Below, piece after piece: positions 43,178 to 52,297 of a stretch of 64,000 bases of DNA (positions are counted from its first letter, which is position 1; every line of letters starts with the position of its first letter). The DNA is taken from contig WQVK01000003.1 of assembly GCA_009784025.1 (NCBI GenBank), positions 25,098-89,097 of the forward strand, written 5' to 3'. The notes beneath the pieces were generated by a model. That model was not told the origin of the DNA and did not search any database. It saw only the letters and a program-made list of their open reading frames with translations. This DNA comes from Defluviitaleaceae bacterium (GTDB taxonomy: Bacteria; Bacillota; Clostridia; Lachnospirales; WQUN01). The position numbers and the translations under genes were made by a program.

Positions 43178-45826
43178 ATGGCAAAGAGTACAAAAAAACC
43201 GGCTGCACCCAAGGGGAGAAGCAATACAAGCCGGCCACAGCAAGCCGGGATAAACAACGAGGTTAAATACTTGGGCATTGCCGCAGGGGGGTTATTGCTT
43301 GCGGTTGGCGTTTTTATACCAAATTTGATGGGGCCTTTTGGTAGGCTTATTCATGGCCTGCTTACTGGGCTTTTAGGCCTTGGGGGGTATGCTTTGCCTG
43401 TGGCTCTTATTGCTATAGCTGCCATTAGCCTTACTTCCCGCAAGATACAACTACCTGTGCTGCCATGTGTGCTGCTGCCATTGCTGTTTTTATCGTTTCT
43501 ACATATCGTTAACGTGGTGGCATCTGGGGCGCCGGATTATTATAGTTTTTCCCAGCATTTGGGCTGGGCTTATAGCTATGGCTCACCCATTGGTGGTGGG
43601 GTTGTTGGGGCTATTTTAAGCGAGACTTTGCGTAGGCTGCTTGGGGCTGTTGGCACGATTATTGTGATTTTGGCCGGCATTATTATCTTGTTGGTTTATT
43701 TGACTGGCCGTTCTTTTGTGGATTTTCTTGGCCGTGGCGTGGAGAAAGCCCGGGATTATTATGAAGAGCGGGCTGCGTATGCAGAAGAAGACGACGAGCA
43801 GCCCCAGCAAGTTAAACAACCCAGAGAAATTACCGAACAGCGAGTATCTAGCCTAAAGGAATTGCCGCCACGCTACAAGGATATCATAGAAGAATACAGC
43901 GACAAAATGGATAAGATAGATCTAATTGTAATAGGGGACAAGCCCATAGAAAACGCGCCAAAAATCCTTCTGATACAAGAGGAACTTGAGGCCAGCCAGC
44001 AAGAAGAGGAAGAAGACGCTGCAATTCCGATGTTTATGCAAACCCGCAAAAAGCGGCCTGTGGCAGCAACAACATCTTCTAAGCATGAGCCGATGGTAAT
44101 CCCGCCTAATCCTATTGCGGCAGCGCCTGTTATAAAAGGCCTGGATGATGTTGAACAAGAGGAAGATTTCGAGAAATATGACGATACAAATGACATAGAT
44201 TACGATGAGCTGGCCAACGCCGCATCATGGCCTGTAAGCTCTGAGCCTGTGGAGATAAAAATCAACGCAGACGGCCTACGGGCAGGGGATGGTGATGATT
44301 TTTACAACGATGAAGATTTTGATGAATATGATGATACCCCAGCCGGGCCAGCCACCGGGGCGGCTGCGCCTAGGTTTGCGCCCATGCCAGATTATGGGGA
44401 CTACAAACTGCCGCCAATCAGCTTCCTAACCAGAAACGAGCGCACTCAAATTACCAATGAAACTAGGGCACAGGTGCATAAGAATTCTCAAATATTGGAG
44501 GATACTTTGCGCAACTTCCGTATAGAAGCGAAGGTGCTGGAGGTTAGCATAGGGCCAACGGTTACACGGTATGATATCGCGCCGGGGCCTGGGGTGAAGG
44601 TAAGCAGCATAGCCAATTTATCTAATGACCTTGCCCTAAGCTTGGCTGCACAGGGGATTCGTATAGAAGCGCCTATACCTGGCAAATCCGCTGTGGGCAT
44701 TGAAATTCCTAACAAAGAACCACAGGCAGTTTTCCTGCGGGAGATTCTTGAGGACGAAAAGTTTGAGACGTTCCAGTCTAAGCTTTCTTTTGCGGTGGGT
44801 AAGGATATCGCAGGGGCGCCTGTGGTGACAGATATTGCCCGGATGCCGCATTTGCTTATTGCAGGGGCTACCGGCAGCGGTAAATCTGTATGTATTAACA
44901 CCTTGATTGCAAGCCTTTTGTATAAATCCCGCCCAGACGAGGTTAAGCTTTTAATGATAGACCCTAAAGTAGTAGAGCTTAGCGTATACAACGGCATCCC
45001 TCATTTGCTTATTCCGGTTGTAACTGACCCCAAAAAAGCCTCCGGCGCACTTAACTGGGCCGTGCAGGAAATGGAAAACCGCTATGCGGCCTTTGCAGAA
45101 ACCGGATGCCGCGACTTGAAGGGTTATAACCGCAACCGCATAGAGCAAGATGAACAGCGACTGCCGCAAATTGTAATAATAATAGACGAGCTGGCAGATT
45201 TGATGATGGCCTGCAAGGGCGAAGTGGAAGAGGCCATATGCCGCCTGGCGCAGAAGGCGCGGGCTGCGGGTATCCACCTGATTGTGGCCACACAGCGGCC
45301 ATCTGTAGATGTTATCACCGGCTTGATTAAAGCAAATATACCGTCACGGCTTGCATTTGCGGTATCCAGCGGCGTAGACAGCCGCACAGTGCTGGATGTT
45401 TACGGGGCGGAAAAACTGCTGGGCAAGGGCGATATGCTATTTTTGCCGATGGGGCAAAACAAGCCGATTCGCGTGCAGGGCTGCTTTATTTCAGATAAGG
45501 AAGTGGAAAATCTAGTTACCTTCTTAAAGGCGCAAGCCCCAACAGAGCATACTACTGAGATGATCCAGCAGATTACCATGCCGGGCAAAGCCAAAGTTGA
45601 GGGCGATGTTGACGAGTTTTTCCATGATGCGGTGGATTTTCTGCTGGTGAAAGGTAAGGCTTCTACCAGTATGTTGCAAAGGCAGTTTCGCATAGGATAT
45701 AACAGGGCCTCGCGCTTGATGGACGATTTAGAACTGCGGGGCATAGTTGGCCCAGAAGACGGCGTAAAGCCCAGGAAAGTGACAATAACCAGAGAGGAAT
45801 ATAGGGAAATTTATGGCGATAATTGA
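43178..45826 (+). CDS. ftsK: FtsK/SpoIIIE DNA translocase
   Basis: The 882-residue protein has four to five N-terminal membrane helices (within about residues 25-180), a charged, acidic linker (about 200-420) and the hexameric motor domain with Walker A GATGSGKSV (about residue 562), Walker B VIIIDELADLMM and a ATQRPSVDVITG segment. The C-terminal winged-helix gamma domain (about 810-880) should read polar KOPS/SRS-type sequences. It moves chromosome ends through the division or sporulation septum. ATG 43178 (MAKSTKK) is chosen over an in-frame GTG nine bases earlier. The stop overlaps folD by 14 bases. Confidence 0.95.
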   Translation: MAKSTKKPAAPKGRSNTSRPQQAGINNEVKYLGIAAGGLLLAVGVFIPNLMGPFGRLIHGLLTGLLGLGGYALPVALIAIAAISLTSRKIQLPVLPCVLLPLLFLSFLHIVNVVASGAPDYYSFSQHLGWAYSYGSPIGGGVVGAILSETLRRLLGAVGTIIVILAGIIILLVYLTGRSFVDFLGRGVEKARDYYEERAAYAEEDDEQPQQVKQPREITEQRVSSLKELPPRYKDIIEEYSDKMDKIDLIVIGDKPIENAPKILLIQEELEASQQEEEEDAAIPMFMQTRKKRPVAATTSSKHEPMVIPPNPIAAAPVIKGLDDVEQEEDFEKYDDTNDIDYDELANAASWPVSSEPVEIKINADGLRAGDGDDFYNDEDFDEYDDTPAGPATGAAAPRFAPMPDYGDYKLPPISFLTRNERTQITNETRAQVHKNSQILEDTLRNFRIEAKVLEVSIGPTVTRYDIAPGPGVKVSSIANLSNDLALSLAAQGIRIEAPIPGKSAVGIEIPNKEPQAVFLREILEDEKFETFQSKLSFAVGKDIAGAPVVTDIARMPHLLIAGATGSGKSVCINTLIASLLYKSRPDEVKLLMIDPKVVELSVYNGIPHLLIPVVTDPKKASGALNWAVQEMENRYAAFAETGCRDLKGYNRNRIEQDEQRLPQIVIIIDELADLMMACKGEVEEAICRLAQKARAAGIHLIVATQRPSVDVITGLIKANIPSRLAFAVSSGVDSRTVLDVYGAEKLLGKGDMLFLPMGQNKPIRVQGCFISDKEVENLVTFLKAQAPTEHTTEMIQQITMPGKAKVEGDVDEFFHDAVDFLLVKGKASTSMLQRQFRIGYNRASRLMDDLELRGIVGPEDGVKPRKVTITREEYREIYGDN

Positions 45827-46640
45827 TGGCAAGGCACATGCAGCGGCAATTAGGCAGGAAGTAAAAACCCAGGCAGCCAGCGGAGCAAACGCCCATCTAG
45901 TGGTTGTTTTGGTGGGGGAAGACCCGGCCAGCAAGGTGTATATCCGTGGTAAAGAGAAGGCCTGTGCAGAGGTGGGCTTCAAATCCACCCTAATTTCCAT
46001 GCCAGAAACATCCACACAGGAAGAAGTTTTGGCAGTTATAGAGAAGCTAAACAAAGACCCGGATGTGACAGGGATCTTGGTACAGCAGCCATTCCCGGCT
46101 CATTTGGATAAAAATAAAATCGTTTCATTTGTGGCCCCAGAAAAAGACGTGGACTGCCTTGGGCCATGCAATGTGGGCCTTGCGGCCATGGGGCAGGGTA
46201 AATTGCTGCAATGCACACCATCTGGCGTAATTGGCCTGCTGGAACGTGAAAACATAGAAATTGCTGGCAAACATGCAGTGGTTATAGGCCGCAGCGATAT
46301 TGTGGGCAAGCCATTGGCCCTTATGCTACTGGCCAAAGATGCCACGGTAACAATATGCCACAGCCGCACAAAGAACCTTGCAGAAGTCTGCCGCAGGGCG
46401 GATATTTTGGTGGCAGCAGTTGGCCGGGCAAGGCTGGTTACGGCAGATTTTGTGAAGCCAGGCGCAGTTGTAATAGATGTAGGCATGAACCGAAACGAGA
46501 AAAAACTCTGCGGCGATGTGGATTATGATGCGGTAAAAGATATCGCTTCCTATATAACACCTGTGCCCGGCGGGGTTGGCCCCATGACCATTGCCACGCT
46601 TATGCAAAACTGCCTACGCGCATGGGAAATGCAGAAATAA
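45813..46640 (+). CDS. folD: Methylenetetrahydrofolate dehydrogenase/cyclohydrolase
   Basis: FolD is bifunctional: it oxidises 5,10-methylene-THF and hydrolyses the methenyl product to 10-formyl-THF. The 275-residue enzyme has the expected YIRGKEKAC segment with the catalytic Lys, ILVQQPFPAHLD, DVDCLGPCNVG, the Rossmann loop IGRSDIVGKPLA, and PGGVGPMTIA near the end. It begins inside the last 14 bases of ftsK, indicating coupling. The stop TAA at 46638-46640 is followed at once by a TAGACTTCTTCCGAAA repeat. Confidence 0.96.
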   Translation: MAIIDGKAHAAAIRQEVKTQAASGANAHLVVVLVGEDPASKVYIRGKEKACAEVGFKSTLISMPETSTQEEVLAVIEKLNKDPDVTGILVQQPFPAHLDKNKIVSFVAPEKDVDCLGPCNVGLAAMGQGKLLQCTPSGVIGLLERENIEIAGKHAVVIGRSDIVGKPLALMLLAKDATVTICHSRTKNLAEVCRRADILVAAVGRARLVTADFVKPGAVVIDVGMNRNEKKLCGDVDYDAVKDIASYITPVPGGVGPMTIATLMQNCLRAWEMQK

Positions 46641-46687
46641 TAGACTTCTTCCGAAATTATGCTTTTTGCAATTTCAGAAGAACTCTA
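46641..46687. repeat. CTTCTTCCGAAA hairpin repeat directly after folD
   Basis: TAGACTTCTTCCGAAATTAT and GCAATTTCAGAAGAACTCTA are inverted arms. It begins at the base after the folD stop codon. Confidence 0.7.
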
Positions 46688-46728
46688 ATGATAAAACCAT
46701 CAGATGTTTCACCCTGGATGTTTTGTAA

Positions 46729-46775
46729 TATAGTTCTTCCAAAACCGCCTGAAGTCTGATTTCGAAAGAAACCCA
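46729..46775. repeat. CTTCTTCCGAAA hairpin repeat (diverged)
   Basis: TATAGTTCTTCCAAAACC and TGATTTCGAAAGAAACCC are the decayed ends of the same family. Confidence 0.5.
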
Positions 46776-46789
46776 ATGTGTAAATTTAT

Positions 46790-46860
46790 TTCAGTTGGTC
46801 ACAAATTGCGACCAACTGAAAAATAATACAATCCTGTTGGCGGTAAATTGCCACCAACGG
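46790..46860. repeat. CAGTTGGTC palindrome (copy 3) plus a second palindrome
   Basis: TTCAGTTGGTCA and TGCGACCAACTGAA (46790-46820) form one imperfect palindrome. TTGGCGGTAAATTGCCACCAA (46836-46856) is a related, second one 16 bp downstream. Confidence 0.65.
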
Positions 46861-46888
46861 AAACTGAACGCGAGATGAATAAACTAAA

Positions 46889-48334
46889 ATGGAAAACAAA
46901 AACTTGACCGGCAACAATGTACAACCCCAGCCAAGCGTTTACTTGGTGTCCTTAGGCTGCGACAAAAACCGGGTAGACGGTGAAACTATGGTGGGCAATT
47001 TGCGCGCCGCCGGGTTTAGCGTGGTGCAAGACGCGGCAGCTGCCGCGGCGATTATTGTAAACACCTGCGGCTTTATAAAAGACGCCGTGCTAGAATCCAT
47101 AGACCTTGTGCTAGAACTAGCGGCCTATAAACAGGCCGGAAGCTGCAAAGGCCTTGTTATTGTGGGCTGCATGAGTGAACGCTACCGGGGCGAAATAAAG
47201 GATTCTATTCCAGAAGCCGATGCGATTTTGGGCGTGAAAGAATACGACCAGATAGCCAAAGTAGTGGGCGGCCTTATTGGGATGCCAGCGGCACCAGGCC
47301 AGGAGACTAAATTCTCACGGATGCTAGCCAGGCAAGACGATGCAATCCCCCATGTGGCATATGTAAAAATAGCCGAAGGCTGCGATAATCACTGCACATA
47401 TTGCACCATCCCGTCCATACGAGGCGCATATGTAAGCCGCCAAATGGAAAACATTTTAGAAGAATGCGATCAGCTTCTGACCGCCGGGGCAAAAGAAATC
47501 GTACTAGTTGCGCAAGACAGCGCCCTGTACGGCAAGGATATCTACGGCGAACAACGCCTGCCAGAGCTTCTATATAAACTAGCCGACATAATGGACAACT
47601 ATGTAACCGGCCATGAGACGGCAACTGAAGCCACATCAAACGGTTCATGGAATCGCCCGCCGCTAGGCGTGAGGGTTATGTATTGTTATCCAGAGCATGT
47701 TACGGAGGGGATCGTGCGGGCTATTGCGGATATTCCTTATGTTTTTAAGTATATTGATATGCCGTTGCAGCATTGTGAAGATGGGGTGCTGGGGCGGATG
47801 GGGCGCAACAGCAGCAAGAAATCGCTAACGGCGCTGGTGGAAAAACTAAGGGCGGATATCCCCGGTATTGGGATAAGAACTACATTGATGGTGGGCTTTC
47901 CAGGCGAGACCTCCGACGATTTTAAAGCCATGTACAATTTCGTGGCAAAGATGAAATTTGATAGGATGGGTGTTTTCCCCTACTCTAGGGAGGCAGGCAC
48001 GCCAGCGGCAAACATGCCAAACCAAGTGCGGGCAGACGCAAAGCAGCGCAGGCTAAACCGCCTGATGGAATTGCAGCAGAAAATCCACTTTGCCAAGCAG
48101 GAAGAAAAGGTAGGCCAAAGCCTACAAGTGCTGGTAGACAGCCCAGCAGAAAACCCAGAAGAAGCAGGCCTAAACCCCGCAAAACATAACTACCTAGCCA
48201 GAACAGAACAAGACGCCTACGAGGTAGACGCCATAGTATATGTAGAATCCGAAAAACCACTAGATATAGGCCATTTCCACCAAGTAAAAATAACCGAAGC
48301 GCTACAATACGACTTGAAAGGCATTTGCGAATGA
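46889..48334 (+). CDS. rimO: Ribosomal protein S12 methylthiotransferase RimO
   Basis: RimO is a radical SAM enzyme that adds a methylthio group to an Asp of ribosomal protein S12. The 481-residue protein has the N-terminal cluster cysteines (SLGCDKNRVD Cys24, NTCGF, VGCMSER), the radical SAM Cys165-x3-Cys169-x2-Cys172 (CDNHCTYCTIP) and a C-terminal TRAM region. A stretch of about 20 residues (TGHETATEATSNGSW) looks like an insertion in the SAM barrel. DNA composition turns sharply G/T-rich at 47,670-47,810, then back. The stop overlaps pgsA. The folD-rimO gap holds repeats. Confidence 0.95.
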   Translation: MENKNLTGNNVQPQPSVYLVSLGCDKNRVDGETMVGNLRAAGFSVVQDAAAAAAIIVNTCGFIKDAVLESIDLVLELAAYKQAGSCKGLVIVGCMSERYRGEIKDSIPEADAILGVKEYDQIAKVVGGLIGMPAAPGQETKFSRMLARQDDAIPHVAYVKIAEGCDNHCTYCTIPSIRGAYVSRQMENILEECDQLLTAGAKEIVLVAQDSALYGKDIYGEQRLPELLYKLADIMDNYVTGHETATEATSNGSWNRPPLGVRVMYCYPEHVTEGIVRAIADIPYVFKYIDMPLQHCEDGVLGRMGRNSSKKSLTALVEKLRADIPGIGIRTTLMVGFPGETSDDFKAMYNFVAKMKFDRMGVFPYSREAGTPAANMPNQVRADAKQRRLNRLMELQQKIHFAKQEEKVGQSLQVLVDSPAENPEEAGLNPAKHNYLARTEQDAYEVDAIVYVESEKPLDIGHFHQVKITEALQYDLKGICE

Positions 48335-48879
48335 ACCTACCTAACAGAATTACAGTACTGCGGGTGCTACTAATCCCGGCGTTTTTGCTAATTTACCTCG
48401 CGCAACCGTTCGGCCCTGGATGGGTCAACGATTGGCTGGCACTTGTGCTGTTTTCCGTAGCAGCCATCACAGACGCCTTCGACGGCTATTACGCCCGCAA
48501 GCTAAACCTGGTAACCAACTTTGGCAAGCTGATGGACCCCCTGGCAGACAAGCTGCTGGTAGGGGCGGCTATTATAGCCTTCACAGCCAGCGGTAGCATA
48601 CCAGCCTGGGCAGTAATAATCATGATAAGCCGGGAATTCTACATCTCCGGCCTGCGAATGCTGGCCCTAGAGCAAAAAAAAGTGCTAGCCGCCACCGGCC
48701 TTGGCAAATTCAAAACAATAGCGCAAATCACCATGATAATCTATATTTTGCTACCCATACACTTCCTAGTTTTCCAGCCAGTAATAACAATCCTAATAAT
48801 CCTATCAGTAATAACCAGCGTAATATCCGCCTGGGATTACACCACAAAAAACCTGGCCGTATTCGAAAAACTGGATTAA
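48331..48879 (+). CDS. pgsA: CDP-diacylglycerol-glycerol-3-phosphate 3-phosphatidyltransferase
   Basis: PgsA makes phosphatidylglycerol phosphate. The 182-residue membrane enzyme has the CDP-alcohol phosphotransferase motif, DAFDGYYAR followed by G-x3-D-x3-D (GKLMDPLADK), and four to six hydrophobic segments. ATG 48331 overlaps the rimO TGA as ATGA, showing coupling. The length is slightly shorter than the usual 185-195. The order rimO-pgsA-cinA-recA is common in Clostridia. Confidence 0.94.
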   Translation: MNLPNRITVLRVLLIPAFLLIYLAQPFGPGWVNDWLALVLFSVAAITDAFDGYYARKLNLVTNFGKLMDPLADKLLVGAAIIAFTASGSIPAWAVIIMISREFYISGLRMLALEQKKVLAATGLGKFKTIAQITMIIYILLPIHFLVFQPVITILIILSVITSVISAWDYTTKNLAVFEKLD

Positions 48880-48899
48880 AAGACTCAACCCACACCTTT

Positions 48900-48970
48900 T
48901 TAAGTTTTTGATAAAACTTTTTTCCAAAAAAGTTTTTGGAGGTGTCGGAGGCGAAGCCTCTGACGGTCTT
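48900..48970. repeat. CCGTCAGAGGC repeat (right half)
   Basis: A TTTTCCAAAAAAGTTTTTGGAGG stretch leads into GTCGGAGGCGAAGCCTCTGACGG, which pairs to form a hairpin that may act as a pgsA terminator. Confidence 0.6.
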
Positions 48971-48989
48971 GATTCCATAAGGAGCAACC

Positions 48990-50216
48990 ATGACAGCAGA
49001 AATCCTAAGCGTTGGTACCGAGCTTTTGCTTGGCAATATTGTTGATAGTAATGCAGCTTTTTTGTCGCGGGAACTTGCGGCAGTTGGTGTTGCGGTTTAT
49101 AGGCGCAGCACTGTTGGGGACAATAAGGCGCGACTTTTACAGGCATTTGAGGCGGCTTTTGCCGGGGCGGATATGGTTGTGGCTTCTGGCGGGCTTGGGC
49201 CTACGCTGGATGATATAACCAAGGTAGCAGCGGCGGAATTTTTTGGCCGCCAGCTTGTGGTGCATGAGGAGTCGCTTGCGCGCATTAAGGCGCGGTTTAC
49301 GGGGCGCGAGCTGCCAGAGAATGTACAGCGCAATGCGTTAGTGCCAGAAGGCGCGGCAACCCTGCCCAATGATTTTGGCTCTGCGCCTGGGATTGTTCTT
49401 GAAGAAAAGGGCAAAATACTTATGATGCTGCCTGGCCCGCCCCACGAGATGATGCCAATGTTCCAGCAATACGCGGTACCGTTTTTGCAAAAACGCAGCA
49501 ATCAGGTTTTTCTATCCCAAACGCTGAAACTGATAGGCATAGGTGAAACCAAAGCCGAAACCCTGTTGCAAGACCTAATAGAAACCCAAACCAACCCAAC
49601 AATAGCCCCCTACGCAAAGCTAGGCGAGGTTCATATAAGGCTAACCGCAGCCGCAGCCAACAGCTCGGCCGCCCAAGCTATACTAGATCCATTGGCAAAA
49701 GAACTCTACCGCCGCATAGGCGAAAATATATACGCAGAAGGCGAAACCACCCTACCCGAAACAGTAATCGCCCTCCTACAAAGCAAAAACCAAACATTAG
49801 CAGTGGCAGAATCATGCACCGGCGGCAAAATCACCTCTCACCTGGTGGCTGTGGCGGGCGCATCTTCAACTTTAATGCAGGGCTTGGTCACCTACAGCAA
49901 CCAAGCAAAAATTTCCAGGCTAAATGTACCAGAAAATCTGTTAAACTCTCACGGGGCAGTAAGCCACCAAGTAGCCGCGGCCATGGCCGAAGGCGCACGT
50001 AAAACTAGCAACACCACAGTAGGATTATCCACCACAGGCATAGCAGGCCCAGGCGGCGGCACCCCCGCAAAACCAGTAGGCCTAGTATACGTAGCCATAA
50101 GCATAAAAGGCCAACCCACAATCACCCACAAATTTAACCTACCAGGCACCCGCGAAGAAATCCGAACCAGAGCGGCAAAGCTGGCGTTAAATGCTTTACG
50201 CAGGGAATTGATATAG
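48990..50216 (+). CDS. cinA: Competence/damage-inducible protein CinA
   Basis: The 408-residue protein has an N-terminal molybdopterin-binding-like domain (residues about 1-170, with GTELLLGNIVDSNA, SGGLGPTLDD and PGPPHEM) and a C-terminal amidase domain (about 250-405, with AVAESCTGG, GLSTTGIAGPGGG and GLVYVAI) of the PncC/NMN amidohydrolase type. It is thought to recycle pyridine nucleotides and is often next to recA, as here with one gene between. GGAGC lies upstream of the ATG. Codon use changes from mixed to A/C-rich (many CTA) near 49,510. Confidence 0.94.
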   Translation: MTAEILSVGTELLLGNIVDSNAAFLSRELAAVGVAVYRRSTVGDNKARLLQAFEAAFAGADMVVASGGLGPTLDDITKVAAAEFFGRQLVVHEESLARIKARFTGRELPENVQRNALVPEGAATLPNDFGSAPGIVLEEKGKILMMLPGPPHEMMPMFQQYAVPFLQKRSNQVFLSQTLKLIGIGETKAETLLQDLIETQTNPTIAPYAKLGEVHIRLTAAAANSSAAQAILDPLAKELYRRIGENIYAEGETTLPETVIALLQSKNQTLAVAESCTGGKITSHLVAVAGASSTLMQGLVTYSNQAKISRLNVPENLLNSHGAVSHQVAAAMAEGARKTSNTTVGLSTTGIAGPGGGTPAKPVGLVYVAISIKGQPTITHKFNLPGTREEIRTRAAKLALNALRRELI

Positions 50217-50299
50217 AGCCGTCAGAGGCTTCGCCCGGGATGCTTGGCGAACAAAATATGGAGCGTCAGGCAAGCTTCGACACATTCAAAACTTTTCAG

Positions 50300-50352
50300 A
50301 AGATTCGCTTCGCGAACCCGGTGCTTCGCACCGCCCGCCTTCTTGCGGGTTC
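50300..50352. repeat. Copy of the nested structured module
   Basis: TTCGCTTCGCGAACCCGG..CACCGCCCG..GCGGGTTC is collinear with 18694-18749. It is enclosed by ACTTTTCAGAAG and TTTTTGAAAAAA, remnants of another repeat. Confidence 0.6.
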
Positions 50353-50439
50353 GTTTTTGAAAAAATCTACAAACACTCAAATTCCCGAGTTTTAAATACG
50401 ATTATTCAAAATGGGATAAACTAGTCCCATCTTAAATAA

Positions 50440-50545
50440 AATGTTAAAGTTTTGCCCCGTTTTTTTAATGTAACCCGAAAGAAATCGGGCGGCAGGTTGT
50501 GTCGGGTTCGTTAAGCGGACCTTATGAAAGCGGGTTGGTGTGGGC
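50440..50545. repeat. CCGTCAGAGGC-type element with nested module
   Basis: AATGTTAAAGTTTTGCCCCG (left part) and GAAAGCGGGTTGGTGTGG (right part) flank a 56-nt module (50470-50525, from GTAACCCGAAAGAAATC to GACCTTAT). The insertion point in the loop is the same as at 107-241. Confidence 0.65.
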
Positions 50546-50586
50546 AAATCCCACGTGGTCTTGTCTCGCACAACAGGAGGTACATC

Positions 50587-52230
50587 TTGAACAGTTTTTG
50601 GATTATTTTAAACATGCTTGGCGGGCTTACTATTTTTATTTTTGCGCTAAAAGCCATAGGAGATGGCTTGCAAGAAGTTACCAGTAAAAAGGCCGGGCGG
50701 GTGCTGGAGATTTTAACTTCTGTGCCTATTGTTGGTATGTTGGTTGGCACTGCTGTTACTATGGCTGTCCAGAGTTCTACTGTGGTTACGGTTATGGTAG
50801 TTAGCTTGGTTAATGCCAGCTTAATGAACTTGAAGCAGGCGGCCAGCGTTATTATGGGGGCTAATATTGGTACTACGCTTACAGCGCAGCTAGTAGCCTT
50901 CCGTATTACAGACTGGTGGGTAATGCTTTCGTTTGTTGGGTTTGCGGTTTATATTTTGGCCAAGCCCAAGCATATTAAAACTATTGGTTACGTGTTTTTT
51001 GCCCTGGGGCTTTTGCTGCTTGGTATGGCGCTTATGAGCGACGCCATGCGCCCGCTACGCGGCAACGAAGGTTTCGAGAATTTGATGCTAATGTTCGCAG
51101 ATAATCGTGTGTTGGCCATGTTAGTTGGCGTTGTTTTCACGGCGCTTATACAGAGCTCTACTGCGGCCACTGGCGTTGTTATTGCCATGGCAATGGGAGA
51201 CGGCTATGGTTCAGAATCGCTTATTCCGCTATCTGCGGCGCTACCCATTATTTTTGGCGCTAATATTGGCACTTGTTTTACCGCAGTTTTGGCTTCTATA
51301 AATGGCAGCGTTTCTGCCAAGCGCGCGGCTATGATTCACGTTGTTTTCAACACCGTGGGCGCAAGCATTTTCCTTATTTTCCTGCCACAGTTTGAATGGG
51401 TGGTACTGGCAATCTCGCCAGAATACGATGTTCCGCGCCAAGCGGCCAACGCCCATTTGATTTTCAGCGTGGTTAGCACGGCGATGTTCCTGCCGTTTAT
51501 CAGCCAGCTAGTTAAGCTAGTAACCATCATCATCCCAGAGCGCAAAACCAACGAATTCATCCAAGAAGCAAAAATCACTAAGCATCTTGAGTGGCAAGTG
51601 GTTGACAACCCAGCTATAGCCATGCAACTAGCCCAGCTAGAACTGCTGCATATGGCAGGCCTAGCTGGCCAAAATATTAACCTGGCCATAGAAGGCCTGT
51701 TGGATAGAAAGAAAAAGACCCTCAAAAAGATGAAACGCCAAGAAAAAACCGTAGATAAGCTAGAAAAAGAAATTATTCGCTATCTCACCGCCATGTCTCA
51801 AGCCGCTATGGGTAAATCCATGTCTATCCGCCATGCAGGGCTAATGCACGCCGCCAACGATATAGAACGTGTAAGCGACCACGCCCGCAACATAGCCCGC
51901 CACGCCCAAAACCTAATAGAAAACGACATCCACTTCCCACCAAAAGCCCTGCAAGAAATAGAAAAAATGCTACCACCACTTGTCGAAATTTACGAAACAG
52001 CGGTACAATCAGTACGGGAAAACAACCTCACCCTAGCCACAAAAGTAAAATCCCTAGAATCTACAATAGACCTACGCGAAAAAGCAATGCGTAGCGCCCA
52101 TATCGCCCGTATGCTAAAAGGCGAACTATCCGCAGAAGCAGGCGCAATCTTCTTAGAAATGCTAGCCGACTTCGAGCGAATAAGCGACCATTCCGTAAAT
52201 ATATCGCATTTACCGCAAGAGAGACTGTAG
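50587..52230 (+). CDS. Na+/phosphate cotransporter with PhoU-like domain
   Basis: The 547-residue protein belongs to the PNaS family: about eight N-terminal membrane helices with the duplicated signature motif (QSSTVVTVMVV with GANIGTTLTAQ, and QSSTAATGVVI with GANIGTCFTAV), then a cytoplasmic PhoU-like helical domain (about residues 330-545). It should import phosphate with sodium. I place the start at TTG 50587, with AGGAGG six bases upstream; an in-frame ATG at 50524 lies in a repeat and has no ribosome site. The first part of the gene is G/T-rich, the last third A/C-rich. Confidence 0.92.
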   Translation: MNSFWIILNMLGGLTIFIFALKAIGDGLQEVTSKKAGRVLEILTSVPIVGMLVGTAVTMAVQSSTVVTVMVVSLVNASLMNLKQAASVIMGANIGTTLTAQLVAFRITDWWVMLSFVGFAVYILAKPKHIKTIGYVFFALGLLLLGMALMSDAMRPLRGNEGFENLMLMFADNRVLAMLVGVVFTALIQSSTAATGVVIAMAMGDGYGSESLIPLSAALPIIFGANIGTCFTAVLASINGSVSAKRAAMIHVVFNTVGASIFLIFLPQFEWVVLAISPEYDVPRQAANAHLIFSVVSTAMFLPFISQLVKLVTIIIPERKTNEFIQEAKITKHLEWQVVDNPAIAMQLAQLELLHMAGLAGQNINLAIEGLLDRKKKTLKKMKRQEKTVDKLEKEIIRYLTAMSQAAMGKSMSIRHAGLMHAANDIERVSDHARNIARHAQNLIENDIHFPPKALQEIEKMLPPLVEIYETAVQSVRENNLTLATKVKSLESTIDLREKAMRSAHIARMLKGELSAEAGAIFLEMLADFERISDHSVNISHLPQERL

Positions 52231-52297
52231 GACCAGACCTTGCCAGTATCATTAGGATAATAAATGTGGGCGGCCGCCCTAGAGAGAGGATATTATT

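Larger units (their letters stand above)
50217..50586. other. Repeat-rich spacer between cinA and the Na/Pi cotransporter
   Basis: The 370-bp stretch contains a CCGTCAGAGGC fragment (50217-50245), a module of about 52 nt at 50300-50352, another module at 50470-50525 nested in a CCGTCAGAGGC-type element (50440-50545), and an AGGAGG site at 50576-50581. A misleading ATG at 50524 lies inside the repeat. Confidence 0.6.

Noticed and set aside
52231..52297. LexA/SOS box before recA
   Set aside because: No GAAC..GTTC-type palindrome is visible in the 67-bp spacer.
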